64,000 nucleotides of DNA, taken from Sequoia sempervirens (lineage: Eukaryota > Streptophyta > Pinopsida > Cupressales > Cupressaceae). Where the stretch lies: NCBI GenBank assembly GCA_007258455.2, contig VDFB02254957.1, positions 82,617 to 146,616 on the forward strand. The letters run 5' to 3'. Within the stretch, counting starts at the first letter, position 1; every line of letters starts with the position of its first letter. Shown piece after piece: positions 1 to 11,540 of this stretch. The notes under the pieces are model-generated. The model was not told where the DNA came from and did not search any database. It saw nothing but the letters and a program-made list of their open reading frames with translations. Position numbers and translations under genes: made by a program.

Positions 1-234
1 TTGCAGAAATCTGCAACTTATTCTGAAGGTTATTCCATGTGTGCAAATCACCATTTCGAAATATATTACAAACGCCTTACAATCTTTAGAATAGCAACTC
101 CTAGCAAGGGCTAAAGGCTTATTGTTATATGCAAAGCACCTGTAATGAACCAGACCAATTTTTTTTAATTTTTGTAGCAATTACAATGCAACACGCACCC
201 GTTAAGGTTAGCTTTAAACCAAAACAATGCGGAA

Positions 235-478
235 AGTAACTCTAACCAAGGATGTGCACCAGGATCCCCAATTGGGCAAGGTACTAACATATGGTTAGAG
301 GGTCCCGAACTGAGAGTAACTCTAACCAAGAATGCACCCTAATACCCGATGTGGGAGGAGGGGCGAGCATATGGTCAGAGGATCCCTACAAGCTAGCTGA
401 TCAGAAAGTAACTCTAACCAAGAATGTGCACCAAGATCCCAAGTTGGGCAAGGTACTAACATATGGTCAGAGGATCCA
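235..478. repeat. Three-copy tandem repeat (about 70 bp core, 80-92 bp spacing)
   Basis: Copies begin near 235, 315 and 407. Each opens with AGTAACTCTAACCAAG, continues with a GCACC..GATCCC block and ends with CATATGGT(T/C)AGAGG. The middle copy is the most diverged. The open frame across 291-521 is produced by the repeat and is not a gene. Sequence 1-234 shows nothing recognisable beyond AT-rich repeat-like DNA. Confidence 0.7.
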
Positions 479-1079
479 TGAACTTGTTGATGGCCCAGCC
501 GATCAACAACATGATGTATAGTGCATTACATAAAGTAAATAGGCGGCAAGCTAGCCTCTTCCACTTATTTAGCGGGTGATACAATAAAGTGAAATAAGAA
601 TGAAGTGAGAATGCTGACAGTATTACTGTTCAACTTACAATGAAATAGAGTGCCTGCCAAGAACACAAGATTAGGAGTCTATCAAGGCTGCAATAATGTA
701 TTAAACTCTCCAATGCTCAATAAGAATTCCTAGACACAAAACTTCACTCAAAGACCAACTTTTATAATCTGATTTTGACAGACCTGCAACTGAAAATGCA
801 TAACCAGCAACTTAGAGACTCACTAAAATGCTTATATCTCACCCAAATCTCACTCAATTGACATGGAATAAAATGCATAGACTCCTAATGCTGATGGCGC
901 CCAAGAAGGAACAACAAAACCAACCAAAAGATTCATATTAATTTTGCACGGAATTCCAACCATGTCCAGAATGGTACAGCCCTCAAGGAGGGGCGATTTT
1001 GCTCCATAAAATCAAACTCTTGATATTAAAATCTGCAAATTGGCACACATGGTCGCCCCTAGCAAGGAATTAGATAGGT

Positions 1080-2050
1080 AAAGTACCCAAAATGAAGATA
1101 TTTTTATTTTTGGATTTATGAATAAAACTTACAATCAACTACTCAAACCAACAACTCCAAAACTTGACTAACATGCTAGGAAACTGAACTACAAATGCAA
1201 GAAACTCACTACAATTGCAAAATAACTCAACTACTATCTATCTCTCAACTAGTTGCTATCTTTCAAGCAAGAAGTTGAGCCAAATGCTAGGAGGTATGCT
1301 TTCCTCGAAGCAACTCACTCACCATTTCAGCAGCATAACTTTACTGTAGACATGAGATGATGAACTGAAGAGAGAAGGCTCCCTTTTATAAACTTGCAAA
1401 GCATCTCCAGAAGCTTGTAGAAAGTGCGCCCAAACCAGGAAGTAAAATTATTTTTCAAATTTCAAGTTGACTCAATCTCCACTTCAAGTTGGCGTCCCAT
1501 TTCATTAAGGCAAGCACTTTATTAAATTAATATTTATCTTTCCTCAAGTTGGCATCCCAAGCATCTCAAGCCATATTTGAGCTTTAGAAATATTTTAATC
1601 ACCTCCTGATGAGGCGTCCACCCTTGAATTCCCTTTTTAAAAACGTCTTTAAGTCATGAAGCTAGGCCAAGGGGTTATAACATTAAAATATAACATTATA
1701 ACATAAAATTAACTTATCCCTCCATAAAATGCATCAAAAGGCCAAAAACAACGATACCAACTGAACTGGCTAAAGACAGGAGCCAACTGTGCTAAAACCA
1801 ACAGGACCACTGCCAGAAATAAAATTTACTAAAAATAGTAAATTCAGAAAATTGCTCAGAACACCATGCATGCCATACCATTGCGAAGCTCTCTGAAAAC
1901 CCAGAAAGAATCCGCAAACCGAACTCAAAACTCCAAGCAACAACCTCCTAGAAAATAGGAAACCCTAATTTCACCTCTGAGTAGCCTACGGGTCTCAGGA
2001 ATAGGCTAATGGTCAACTGCAAGATTCACTACTGAGAAGGGGACATTACA
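1080..2050 (-). mobile_element. LTR (minus orientation), family J, same family as the LTR at 55745
   Basis: Read on the minus strand, the LTR opens at 2050 with TGTAATGTCCCC. A short hairpin follows (AGCCTAT near 2005, complementary TAGGCT near 1985), then a block matching the LTR at 55745 that includes GGGTTTCCTAT. A TATA-like element (TTATAAAAGGG) lies at about 1382-1392. The downstream half shares GCTTCGAGGAA and TTTTGGAGTTGTTGGTT with the 55745 copy. The left limit is uncertain: shared sequence reaches about 1148, and 540-1080 may be more LTR or internal sequence. No PBS or coding part was found. Confidence 0.6.
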
Positions 2051-3299
2051 ACACCACCATATAGAATTGTAACTAACAAAGGTTCATTTAGCTCTAGAAA
2101 ATGCATTAAGCCTACCAACCAAAATTTTATTTACTCTCAGGCTTTCCAAATGTTGCAGAAGATAGAAGATCTATCAAATTTAAATGAAAAATTTCCGAGC
2201 AAGACATCATGGTGAAAGTCCTATTAGGGTTTTTCTTTGCTCAAGGTTCAACGTTTCTAGGAATCTTATTGAAGAATTTACTCAATACCTCTTGGGATTG
2301 TCATGTTCAAGAGATAGATGAGTTTCTTTGATCAACATTGTTGGGGCACATGCCTAACAATGAGAGAATGATCCTCTCTCCTACACTTCAAGCTTCGATA
2401 AGCTCAGGAGGGTAATCTTATGAAGATCTCAAATATATGTGCAAGGATTGGCTCAAAAGTTAACTTAGATGATTGAATAAACAACAAATGATAAAATGAT
2501 TTTGATCAACTTTTCTAAAACTATCTGCCAATAAACTAGGAATTTGAGACACAAAGTTGAACCCAGTTTGTTTATCACAAATCCACAATGTGTTATTTCA
2601 TAGTAGACTGATAAGGAGATCTTGAAAATGTAGAAAATAGAGAATCCATAGATAAATGAGCAGAGGGATTTAATACAAAAGAATAACAAAAAACTCCCTT
2701 GTACCATTAAGCAAATTGTGGATGAATAAATAAAATAATTTATAGCTTAAGAGATTTGTCATTTTAAAATGGGAGTGATTAGAGAAAATTGCAGACCGAT
2801 GCCTTCTATCCTATGCAACAGAGTCTAAAACTAGCAACTCAAACCATTCACCTATGCACCCTACAGTTGGAGAAAGACTTAATGTACTTGGCCTTGTCTT
2901 GCAAAACTTAAGATCTCAATGCCTTTTTACCTATCATGATGTAGTACATTCTTAGTGATCCCTTATTTAGTTCAGCTACCCCAAGTATTTTGCTACAAAG
3001 ATTTACAAACACTTCTTGAATGCATAATTTTTAGCATCACTAACAAACACAAAAATGTGTATCTAGAAATAAAAAATCAGTTGAAGTAATTGATAGAAGA
3101 ATGGAGACAAATTGCATAACATAAATGAAATTTGGCTTTTTATTGATTCTTTGAAGAAGGTGTACATAAGCTATAACAATGAAATTGTTAGAAAATTACT
3201 CAATCTACTACTCACCAAGAGTATTAAATTTGATATCTTGAGGCTTGCGGAGGAAAAGTGATTGTGAAGTCTGCAGTGGCTAGGCACGCGGCTTGAGTA
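2051..3299. other. Unclassified intronic sequence
   Basis: AT-rich sequence with no sustained coding similarity, RNA gene or clear repeat boundary. A weak ORF on the minus strand at 2465-2707 has low-complexity, membrane-like composition and no recognisable motif. It is probably intron of the ABCC gene or decayed transposon. Confidence 0.4.
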
Positions 3300-4996
3300 G
3301 TGTTGTTTGGTCTACATGCTCGACCATGGGCTCTCCTTTATTTTTTGCAGCGTATTCTCAAACATGAATCGCCTTTGTTTGGGGCTTGTGCAAGTTTTGG
3401 CTATCCTTTGTTCGGTTTGTGTCTCCTTTGAAGTTTGTCTTATTTTTTGTCGTGTCCTTGCCTACATGGAAGCAAGTGGGGATCAAAGGGACCCCCCATG
3501 TTTATCTTTTAAAGAGGCATTCAATAATGACGAGCCTTCGTCTTCCACACATGCAAATGTCGTCAATCTTCTCTTGCATGCAACTCAAGAGTTGAGATCG
3601 TGCTTATCTAAGGGATCTCATCCCAAATCAACTGGTTGTTTGGAGAAATGTGAAGAACATCATATACTAGTTATTAATCCAAACTCCATTGCAGGAGATA
3701 TCTTGTACCTTTTTGAACATGCTCTAATATGCAAATTTATGGCCTTGAAGATTTCTTTAGTGGACTAGGAACAATCAGTCTCCGGAAGGCGATTTGGAGA
3801 TTATAATGGCAGCAAATGGATACTTTTTTGTCGTATTTCCTCGAATGGATGATTGGAACAAAATATTTGAAGGAGATCCTTATTTCCATCATCAAGTAGG
3901 CCTTTTCATCAAACCTTGGCATGCGGGGTTTGACCCTTTGGAGGAGATGCCCTTTGAAATTCCTATCTAGATACGTCTTCTAAGACTTCCAATGAAATTT
4001 TGGAGAACTGATATTCTACAGTCTATAGTAGCCATCATCAAGAAACCTCTAGAGCCTTCACGTCAAACCATTGACAGGAAGATAGCCACCTTTGCTCACA
4101 TTTGTGTAGAAATTAATTTGAATAACCATCTTCTTGATTCTTTGGAAATTAGACTTGGGAGCATGAACTGGATTCAACAAATAGACTATGAGGCATTGCC
4201 TTTTTGTTGTCGGATATGCCATGAATACGGACATCTACAGAGGAGTTGTTCTAAATCAGGCCCATCTGCTTCTCCTCCTAATGTTGAGGTTCAACTGGTT
4301 AATTCAAAGGCTAAGGGTAGAGCTCTAATGCATTCCATTGTTCTCGACTTAGATGGTTTCACTCCTATCAAACCCCACTCTAAGAATAAATCCTTCAATG
4401 GTCAGAATAAAGGTAACTTCAAAGCTCACTTTGGCAATAGATTTGATGTTCTTGAAAGTTGAGGAGGAGGCAACTGGGGAGTTAGACATGAATATTCTAG
4501 ATCAGGAAGTGTGTTCCCCAACGTCTATTCTTGTCCCTCCCTCAAAGAAGATTTTGGATTTCCATAATTCTATAGATGAAGGAGAAATCCCTTCCCCTAA
4601 TCATCGGGGCCAACTTCATTCGGTTCAGGAGGTTCCCGAGGTTCTTGTTGAAGTGGTAAGTTTGATTCCTTCTTCAGGTTGTCCTTTTGAATCTATTGAA
4701 AAATATTGAATTATAGGATTCGGTCAAAGGAGGTGAAAATGAAGATAGCAAAAGGAGAACCCCACAAGTCTTGGGTCTTCAACAAAAGACCATTAAAAAT
4801 GGTATAGTTGATAAAGGGTCAAATGTAGGGAGGAAAAAGGACCAAGAGAAGGTGAAATTGATAGGGAAATCATTGGTAGAATCTGGTGCCATAAGGACAC
4901 TCGATTCTCACTTTTCTAACCCTTCAAAATGATTGTCATATCTTGGAATGCAAGGGGTTTGGGTAGCATCCCTAGACAAAAGGCTACTTGAGATCT
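3300..4996 (+). mobile_element. L1-type non-LTR retrotransposon fragment (ORF1 and start of ORF2)
   Basis: The segment carries a degenerate ORF1 (3466-4709) followed at 4931 by a frame beginning MIVISWNARGLGS, the typical first strand of the L1 apurinic endonuclease in ORF2. ORF2 breaks off at about 4996, where a different sequence starting TGTAATATCCCC begins. No reverse transcriptase follows, so the element is truncated or interrupted and cannot move by itself. Confidence 0.75.
3466..4709 (+). pseudogene. L1 ORF1 protein, DUF4283 plus CCHC zinc knuckle, broken
   Basis: ORF1 proteins of plant L1 elements bind the element RNA. The likely start is the ATG at 3466 (MEASGDQRD). The DUF4283-like region starts in this frame (HILVINPNS) and resumes in another frame from about 3787 (MAANGYFFVVFPRMDDW, FIKPWHAGFDP). 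It then reads IRLLRLPMKFW, an ICVE strand and a zinc knuckle at about 4210-4255 (CCRICHEYGHLQRSC). Visible damage is one frameshift near 3770-3790 and one TAG at 3968 where the family usually has tryptophan. A further frame change near 4455 leads into an acidic tail that ends at 4709. The family assignment rests on domain order and the knuckle spacing and is firm; the exact start is an inference. Confidence 0.75.
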
Positions 4997-5151
4997 TGTA
5001 ATATCCCCAATATGACCTGCCCTAAAATTTCTGATTTATGCCCTAGATTTTTTATTTCTAAATCTGATTGTAATTAACAACAGAGAACAATGTGATAGAA
5101 TTGATTCAAATTAAAGATTTGAACAAATAATTTATTGCTTTACATACCCGA
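4997..5151. repeat. Short LTR-end-like fragment
   Basis: Begins TGTAATATCCCC, resembling the TGTAATGTCCCC terminus common to several LTRs here, and is AT-rich for about 150 bp. It sits between the truncated L1 and the minus-strand Tat pol. It may be the broken 3' LTR of the latter. Boundaries are not proven. Confidence 0.35.
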
Positions 5152-6183
5152 TCAAGTACATGAACATTGATAATCCAACAAATCCCTATACAAAAAGTGG
5201 CCAGACAATGTAAATGGTTGAAGTTCCTCAATGGGTAATATTTTTAATTCTAAATTACCTTGTTGCTTAAAATCAGCACATTTTGTAACATAGTCATGGG
5301 AATCTTTCTCCATTGTGCTCCAATAGTATCCCAAATGAAATAATTTTTGAAACATCTTGTCACTAAAACAACTGCCACAAATTCTCCCATGGCTTTCTTG
5401 GAGTGCAATGGTCTTTCCATCATTGTTTAACATCTAAGTAAAAGACCATTGTATCCATGTCGGTAAAGTACACTAGCAATAAGAACACATTTTGTGGCCT
5501 TCTTGCAATTATGTATGCAAGAGCTCTTGGGAACAATTTGGAAGAAATGCCTCCTTTTCAAGGAAATTATAAATATCAAGAAACCATTCTTCACATTCAA
5601 ATGTAGCACATACGTGAGTTTTTTTATCATTAATGGCTAGAGCTATCAACTTATGAATAAGAAAAGTAAATTAAGTTCCATTATCTTCAACATCCATTAG
5701 TGAGGCAGCGCTAGCCATAGCATCAGCATGACAATTATTTTTTTGTGGAACATTCTTGATGGCATAAGAATCCAAAGGTACTTACAATTGTTGTGCCAAC
5801 TCATGGTATTGTGATAACTTTGCTTCCTTTGCTCGATAGGTATGATTATTTGGTGCACCACAATTTGGCGATCCCCATAAATAGTAAGAGATTTTATGCC
5901 CAAAGATGATGCAACACACAAACTAGTGATCTTATTTGTACACGGAAACTCAAGCCTAAAACATTAGAGGTATTAGAATAACTGAAGGTGGGATGAGAAT
6001 CACCTCTACACCAGAACACATTATGTGTCATTATTCCTTAAAGAACATGGTCCATGTGTCAAAAGAGTTAGCTTGTAAGATTTGCTCAGCGAGAAAAGAT
6101 GTGTCAATGAAATCATGAGGAGGACATGGAGCATGAACTAATTGATTGGCAATGGCTTGACCTTTTATCAACTTTTGAGATAC
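5152..6183 (-). pseudogene. Tat-like Ty3/Gypsy pol fragment: RNase H end and integrase zinc domain
   Basis: On the minus strand the reading order is a linker (LIKGQAIANQLVHAPCPPHD, about 6170-6100), RNase H core (SLGIKSLTIYGDRQIVVHQI, about 5905-5845), then the integrase N-terminal zinc domain (LQESHGRICGS, GYYWSTMEKD, DYVTKC, 5433-5270). It stops soon after the entry to the catalytic core, near 5163. Several frames and stops are used, so it is a dead copy. The order RNase H then HHCC integrase is that of Ty3/Gypsy, and the GQAxAxxL linker is typical of the Tat lineage. The same pol continues beyond the solo LTR at 7576-7690. Confidence 0.7.
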
Positions 6184-6184
6184 A

Positions 6185-7575
6185 TGTTAGAATATTGTCA
6201 TTGATGTCAAAGCGAATGAATGAAGTAATTGTCATTGATGTCAAAGAAAATGAATGAGTTTATTATAATTGATGTATGAATGATTATCATTGATGTATGA
6301 ATGAGATTGTTAGGAGATTGTCATTGATGTTAAAAGGAGAAGTGATTAATATATAAAGAGCAGTGATTAAGGTGAGACAAAAGGCAGTTATCTTTACTGT
6401 GTTAAGGCGGCGATTAGAGTTTATAAAATACAGCTATTCCATATTAATGCTGAAAGGTGACACCCAAGTAAAACCTGATTTAATCATGTTTGATTTAATT
6501 AAATCACCCAAAGGCAACGATCGAGAATAAATAGAAATGTATTTAACTTTAAAGGCAACCATTCAATATAGGTAGTGATTTAGAAGTTTAAAAGAGCAGT
6601 GATCTCTAAAGATCTATAGAAGGCAGCAATCATGATCAACAAGGCAGAAATTAAAAGAAAATAAAAGGAAGTGATTGGAATAAAAGTTAAGTTTGTTAAT
6701 AAAAGACACATCCATTCAAAAGGTTATCTCTATTCCAAGAGATACATCTCTTCATAGAGACATGGGGATATAAAAGGCATAAGGAATGTGAAGTGTAAAA
6801 TAAAAACAATGAGAAAGAGTGAATAAGAGCAGACACAAGCAGATCTAGAAAAGAGAATATGAAGAGTAAATCAGATCTATATTAAAATATATAAAGAGAG
6901 TCTTAATATTGTGAAGGGAGAAATATATGATGCACAATTTGGGGGCGGATTCATAAGTGACATTATAGCAGACCTTATGGAAGAATTATAAAGGAAAGCA
7001 TTACATTATTTGAGAAAAACTTGTGAAGGAAGGACAGTGCATCAGATTTGTGATCAGTCTTGTGAAGGAAAGAATTACATCATTTAAAGTCAGATTTGTG
7101 AAGCAAAGTGTATCTACATTTAGATCTTGTGAAGACAAATCATTCATTGAAAGATTCATAAATCAGTGCCTATCAAAATAAGAGATTGGTGTCTTTTGCT
7201 GAGTTGGTGCTTAGTTGTGGGGATTGGTGTCTCCAGTGGGTTGGTGCCTACAAAACAAGTTTGTAAGAGAAGTAGGTTGGTGCCTACGAAGATCTATATA
7301 TAAGCAATATTTTTCCGTGGTTTTCTCCTGCAAGAGTTTCCACATAAATCATGTGATTTTCAAGTGCTCTTAATTACTAGATCTTGCATGTGTGTTATTG
7401 TTGTGGCTGATTAAGTTTTGAAAAGTAAAAGATTGTGTTATACTGATTCAACCCCCCGTCCCCCCACCAACCTCTCAAGTATAACTGTGTGTTCATCAAT
7501 ACAAATTTAATATTGATTTTTGTGAAGAGCATGACCCATCAAGCACTGCAAGTAGAAAGATGAGTTTTTCTAACA
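6185..7575. mobile_element. Solo LTR (TGTTAG...CTAACA), probably Copia-type
   Basis: The segment has inverted ends TGTTAG (6185) and CTAACA (7570-7575). GATAC occurs at 6179-6183 and again at 7576-7580, a 5-bp target duplication with one extra A before the left end. The flanks join into one continuous minus-strand Tat RNase H reading, which independently confirms a clean insertion. Direct repeats of a TGTCATTGATGT motif lie at the left end, a TATA box (GATATAAAAGG) near 6768, and a CAACCCCCC stretch near 7447 as seen in Copia LTRs. There is no internal region, so it is a recombined solo LTR. Confidence 0.8.
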
Positions 7576-7690
7576 GATACTTCATAGGATTGGCTTTAAC
7601 AATAACATGTGTTTCAAAGTGCAGCATATAGTGTCTCAATTTTTGCAATGCAATACTGCTGCTTGGCAAAGTTTTTCTCCAGGAGTATAT
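7576..7690 (-). pseudogene. Tat-like pol fragment, start of RNase H, other side of solo LTR
   Basis: The minus strand reads FAKQQYCIAKIETLY, then FETHVIVKANPMKY, which continues directly into the linker at 6183 across the solo LTR. In Gypsy elements this matches the stretch before the RNase H domain (usually SPIEK..L, HY, R.DP.KY). The RT upstream is not recognisable beyond about 7690. Confidence 0.6.
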
Positions 7691-9434
7691 TGTGTCTCAG
7701 GGAGCTTGGTTTAATGTATACTCTGTCATGCAAGGAATCAGTGAGAGTTGCAGCAGCATTCTGGTAAGTGTCTTTGGCTTTTCAAGATTGGCCTAGTTTG
7801 TGGGTGTAGGGCCTTTGTTGTTGGTTAGTGTGTTTTATCTGCATTCCATGGCTAAGGGAGAGCCATCAAGGGCAAGGCCCATTTACATTCCATTGTTTAT
7901 AGTAGATATTTAATTGTGAAGAAGTGGCCAATCTGAGGCTAGTTAAGGAAATTTAGGTGAGGAGGGGTTGGCAGACATTGGTTGTTTTAGACCATGCACT
8001 GATTCTAGAAGATTTCAAGAATAAATTGAAACAAGAAGTGGAGAATGTAACAATTAGGGAGTGTATTGTAGAGATTTTGGTTCTGGATGAGGGGTGCGAT
8101 GTAGATATGGCAGATATGCTGTTCGCAGGAGAACCAAGGTATGCTTCTGGTGAGCACTAAGCACAGGTGACAACAAGCCTTAATATTGCAGTTGCAGGGA
8201 TAGGCATATGAATCACATGTGGATAACAAGATATTGGAGGTTTTTTCCCAGGATCTCTGAATGACCATGGGGTACATGGTGATTTATTTTCATAATGACA
8301 CATTGGAGTTGATTAGTGGTTTCACCATGCCAAAGCCGGAGGATGGTTTCTTGATCAGTTTTGTGTGATGAATAGAGATTATAAAGGGGTGAAAGGTTCT
8401 TTCTGTTATGCCTGCATTGAGTGTGTTTGTGCCTATGTTGGAAGTTAGTCTGGTATTCAGCAATGGGGTTTATAGTTGAGTCTCTGAGAGGGGGAAGACA
8501 ATGCCTTTAAGGAGTGGCTATGCCATGGAGCTAATAGAGTTTTCTTGTGTTCAGATGTTGGTTTTTGTGGTTGCTGGTATGATGAAGTTGGTCTCTTATC
8601 TTTTGGTGGCACTGGTATTTTGTGGCATAGTTTGCCTAGGTTTTATGGGTTTTTGTGGTTGCAATTTTTATCTTTCTTTTTGTATAATGCAACTGTTATA
8701 GGTGTTTAGGGTTTATGTAAATGTCTTAAATGGTATTGTCATATGCAGTATTTTTTTCTGTTGGTTATGGTGATATGTTAATGGGACTTCCTGCTTTGCT
8801 AGGGCTGGGGCCCCTTAATAGGTCCCTAATAATTTATTTAAAAAAAATCTAATCTTACAAAAACTTGACCCAACAAGTTTCTAAGAAAATTAGTTTTTAT
8901 ATCTTCAATTTGACATCATTCCCATTCAAGTCTAGCTTTCACTTGGGATAGAACATCATCACATAATCCTGGAATATTTCATTGGTTTGTTAAGACTGCA
9001 ACAAAGTGTGATTCTTTCATAGGAAACATCATTTTTACTTATTTATTATGAAATCAATCATAATTTGATCATTTGCAAAATCATTAGTTAGATTCAACCT
9101 CTCAAAATTATATCTTCTTTGATTTATTTGTACAAGATAAGTGTATGTCCCCATGTTCACTATTGCATGATCTGTTAGTGTTGATTTTAGTGCTTCGTTG
9201 TTTGAATTTAATTTCTTTTCTTTCTGGTTTCAAGTATAATTCTTGTTTGAGAGGTTGTATTTTCATTCACCTTTATAATTAAAAAAGAGATACATTATTT
9301 TTAGCTGATATACATTTTAACTGTTTCATTTTTTATAGGAAATTAGACAAAGATTTTGGTCATCTTGTGATTAGTTTCCTCATTTGATTCTCCATACTTT
9401 TCATCAATTATAACAGTGTTTAATGCTTTTGCAG
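7691..9434. other. Intronic sequence, possible L1 3' end at 8760-8850
   Basis: No gene motif is visible, and short ORFs at 7957-8160 and 8501-8701 have no recognisable domain. Around 8788-8848 a GC-rich stretch (GGGCTGGGGCCCC) is followed by TTTATTTAAAAAAAAT, a layout reminiscent of a plant L1 3' end with a short A tail, but no RT coding precedes it. 8850-9434 is ordinary AT-rich intron ending in a polypyrimidine tract and the acceptor at 9431-9434. Confidence 0.35.
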
Positions 9435-9498
9435 ACACTGGAGAAGTGTCTCTTATCTGATGTAATTTCTCATAAAGAAGAAAAGCTTGACACTCCTG
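9435..9498 (+). CDS. ABCC-type ABC transporter, internal exon (NBD2, before the signature)
   Basis: This exon encodes TLEKCLLSDVISHKEEKLDTP, the stretch between the Q-loop region and the signature motif of nucleotide-binding domain 2 in plant ABCC (MRP) pumps, where the family usually reads (A)L(D/E)KC.L.D......EKLD. It is preceded by a pyrimidine-rich acceptor (CTTTTGCAG) and followed by the donor GTACGC. The 64-nt length leaves phase 1, matching the next exon, with the split codon reading valine. ABCC proteins are ATP-driven exporters, often of glutathione conjugates, folates or phytate, usually in the tonoplast. The previous exon, with Walker A, is not in the window. Confidence 0.85.
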
Positions 9499-9640
9499 GT
9501 ACGCATGTCCACCATATGATTGTATGCATATGTAGTCAAAGTAATATTCCTATAATGTGCTTCTTTCTTATATGAATCAGTTTACCTTTCCATGCATTCC
9601 CTTGCCTTTCCATTTCAAAGCATTTGCTCTCTTGTCACAG

Positions 9641-9880
9641 TTTCTGAAAACGGAGACAACTGGAGTATGGGGCAACGACAACTTATTTGTCTTGGAAGAG
9701 CTATTTTAAGACAAAGTCGTATTGTTATTCTCGATGAGGCAACTGCATCAATTGATACTGAAACCGATTTATTGCTTCAAAATATAATTAAGACCGAGTT
9801 TGCAGACTGTACTGTTATCATTATTGCACATAGAATACCAAATGTAATGGGCTGTGATAATGTCCTCGTCTTGGATGCAG
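9641..9880 (+). CDS. ABCC-type ABC transporter exon: NBD2 signature, Walker B, H-loop
   Basis: The 240-nt exon is fully open. In order it contains [14 protein letters not shown] (the ABCC form of the LSGGQ signature), [20 protein letters not shown] (Walker B, catalytic E and D-loop), a [15 protein letters not shown] segment with the H-loop histidine, then VLVLDAG. Every catalytic motif expected of the second NBD is intact. The acceptor is CTTGTCACAG and the donor is GTAAGT. The exon ends in phase 1 with the first base of a glycine codon. That codon is completed not nearby but at 53543, where the family C-terminus resumes, so the flanking intron spans 43.7 kb. Codon use and lack of damage contrast sharply with the transposon ORFs around it. 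Confidence 0.93.
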
Positions 9881-11340
9881 GTAAGTACAATTTATCAAAA
9901 TAGTTTCACATTTTTTTATATTTCGTTTCTATCAGTTTGTTTTGTTCTAACACTTGCAATCTTTTTTATGCGGTGCATGGACAATTCCTAGGTCTCTAAA
10001 TAAATAGAAGAGTTGAAAACACATTTTCATTTCACTTGGCATATGCATAATATAAGTGACATTCAAAGCATATGTAAATTTGTTGGATAAGTTACTTTGT
10101 GATCCTACGTACAAAACATACCCTAGCAAATTTCTCTCCACCTTCTAGAAAAGTCTGTAAGTCGTCAATGACTTAGTTAAAGATTTCAACATTTGTGACA
10201 AAAATTACGAAAATTACCTTTTTGAGACAGTTTTTTCTTTTTCACTTTCTTGCAAAAGTGACATTTGGGACAAAATTGTGTGAATGTTTGTTTAGATTTT
10301 TTTTCTTTTTCAAAAATGAGAAAGTGTGCAAAGTCATATGTATCACCCTTTTTGATGCTTTTGCCATTTTTCAAACTTTTACATAAGTGAAAACGATCAA
10401 AGTTGTGTGTACCATGCAATTTTAACATTTTGTCATTTTTTCTTGCAAGTGTCAAAATTTTAGTGATTTTTCAAAGGACAATGATTTTTTGACACAAATT
10501 CTTTTGTGGATAAAAAAGACACTAAGGCCTTGAAAAGGATGACTTTTATTGGGAAATAATGAAGCATGACATTAAAGGGTCTAAAATGGACCAGTTGAAT
10601 GTTTGGGGAACTATCGTTGATAGAAACCCACCAGACTTTACCAAAAAATGACAATGAAGGGGAAACAAAAATTTCACAATATGAATACCAGATGCGAAGG
10701 AATGGAATTACACTTATGTAGAAAAATATTGGAAGGAAAACATTGGTATGGGTACAACAAAAGCTTCGACAGTTTTCATTACTTTGGGTAGTTATGTGTG
10801 GATGTTTATTAATTGCTGTTTCATTATAGAGAAACGAGGATATCTAGGCATTTGAAAGGACATCTACAAAAGGAGCAGCATTCAAAAGTGTCACATCATG
10901 GTTGTTGGAGTCATTATTAAAGGATATTATACCAAAACCAAAAATGTAGCAGCAGTGGCAATAATGTACATAATGAGATTGATGCTAAGAGGAGAAATAG
11001 ATGTTGAAGGAAACTTCATGGGCATAAAATCTACAAAGGTACTAGATACACAAGTGGCATAGATAGAGAGGTGGAATAATGGATAGTTTTAGAAGGATGT
11101 TCGTAAGAAGTTAGTGATGGATCCTTGAGAGTAAAAGTTGGAGCTCAATCAGGTCTTGAAGAGAAATAATGTGTAAGAATTGTGGAGGAAATTTTGAAAG
11201 AGGTGATGGGTCTCATTTTAAAAATGAGTCTCAACATTGTGATGGAGGGCTTTCCACTAGTAAAGTAGTTGAATGCAGGGTTTAAAGCACTGCTCAGTGA
11301 AGAGAATGATAGATTGACTAAGTTTGTTGGTGCTAACATG
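9881..11340. other. Unclassified intron sequence and degenerate repeat
   Basis: 9881-10640 is T-rich, with repeated short motifs such as TTTTGACA, GTGACA and CAAAAATG, but no gene. 10640-11340 reads like a broken coding repeat in several frames with scattered stops, and I could not assign it to a family. It leads directly into the coiled-coil ORF at 11343. Confidence 0.35.
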
Positions 11341-11342
11341 AA

Positions 11343-11540
11343 TTGACCAAGGACAATTTAGAAAAGATCCAAAGGGCACTTCTGGAGTTAGAAGGACAAC
11401 TTGATGCTACAAAAAATGTCAGGAAGCAAGAGAATGAAGCAAGGGCTAAGGAAATTAAGCAGGTAACTGAAGAGCTTGATAGGCTTCAGGAGTATTCTGA
11501 TTTAGAACAACTTCCCAAAAAATCAAAAGTTGCAAATTAG
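11343..11540 (+). pseudogene. Short coiled-coil ORF, probably part of an unclassified repeat element
   Basis: The open frame has leucine-rich heptads and many charged residues (LEKIQRALLELEGQLD, EIKQVTEELDRLQEY), so a coiled coil is likely. Similar residues carry on past the stop at 11540 (SSRQLDKELKVNKQ). The upstream sequence in other frames also looks formerly coding, which suggests a decayed transposon protein rather than a host exon. No domain is recognised and no splice sites suit it. The function is unknown. Confidence 0.35.

Noticed and set aside
291..521. 76-residue ORF at the left edge
   Set aside because: Generated by the three-copy tandem repeat; residues repeat with the DNA unit and no motif is present.
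7957..8160. 67-residue ORF as a possible ABCC or host exon
   Set aside because: No ABC motif, no suitable splice sites, and no similarity to the missing Walker A exon.
8760..8850. 3' end of the same L1 whose ORF1 is at 3466
   Set aside because: The A-tail-like motif is weak and no ORF2 sequence connects the two, so I do not join them.
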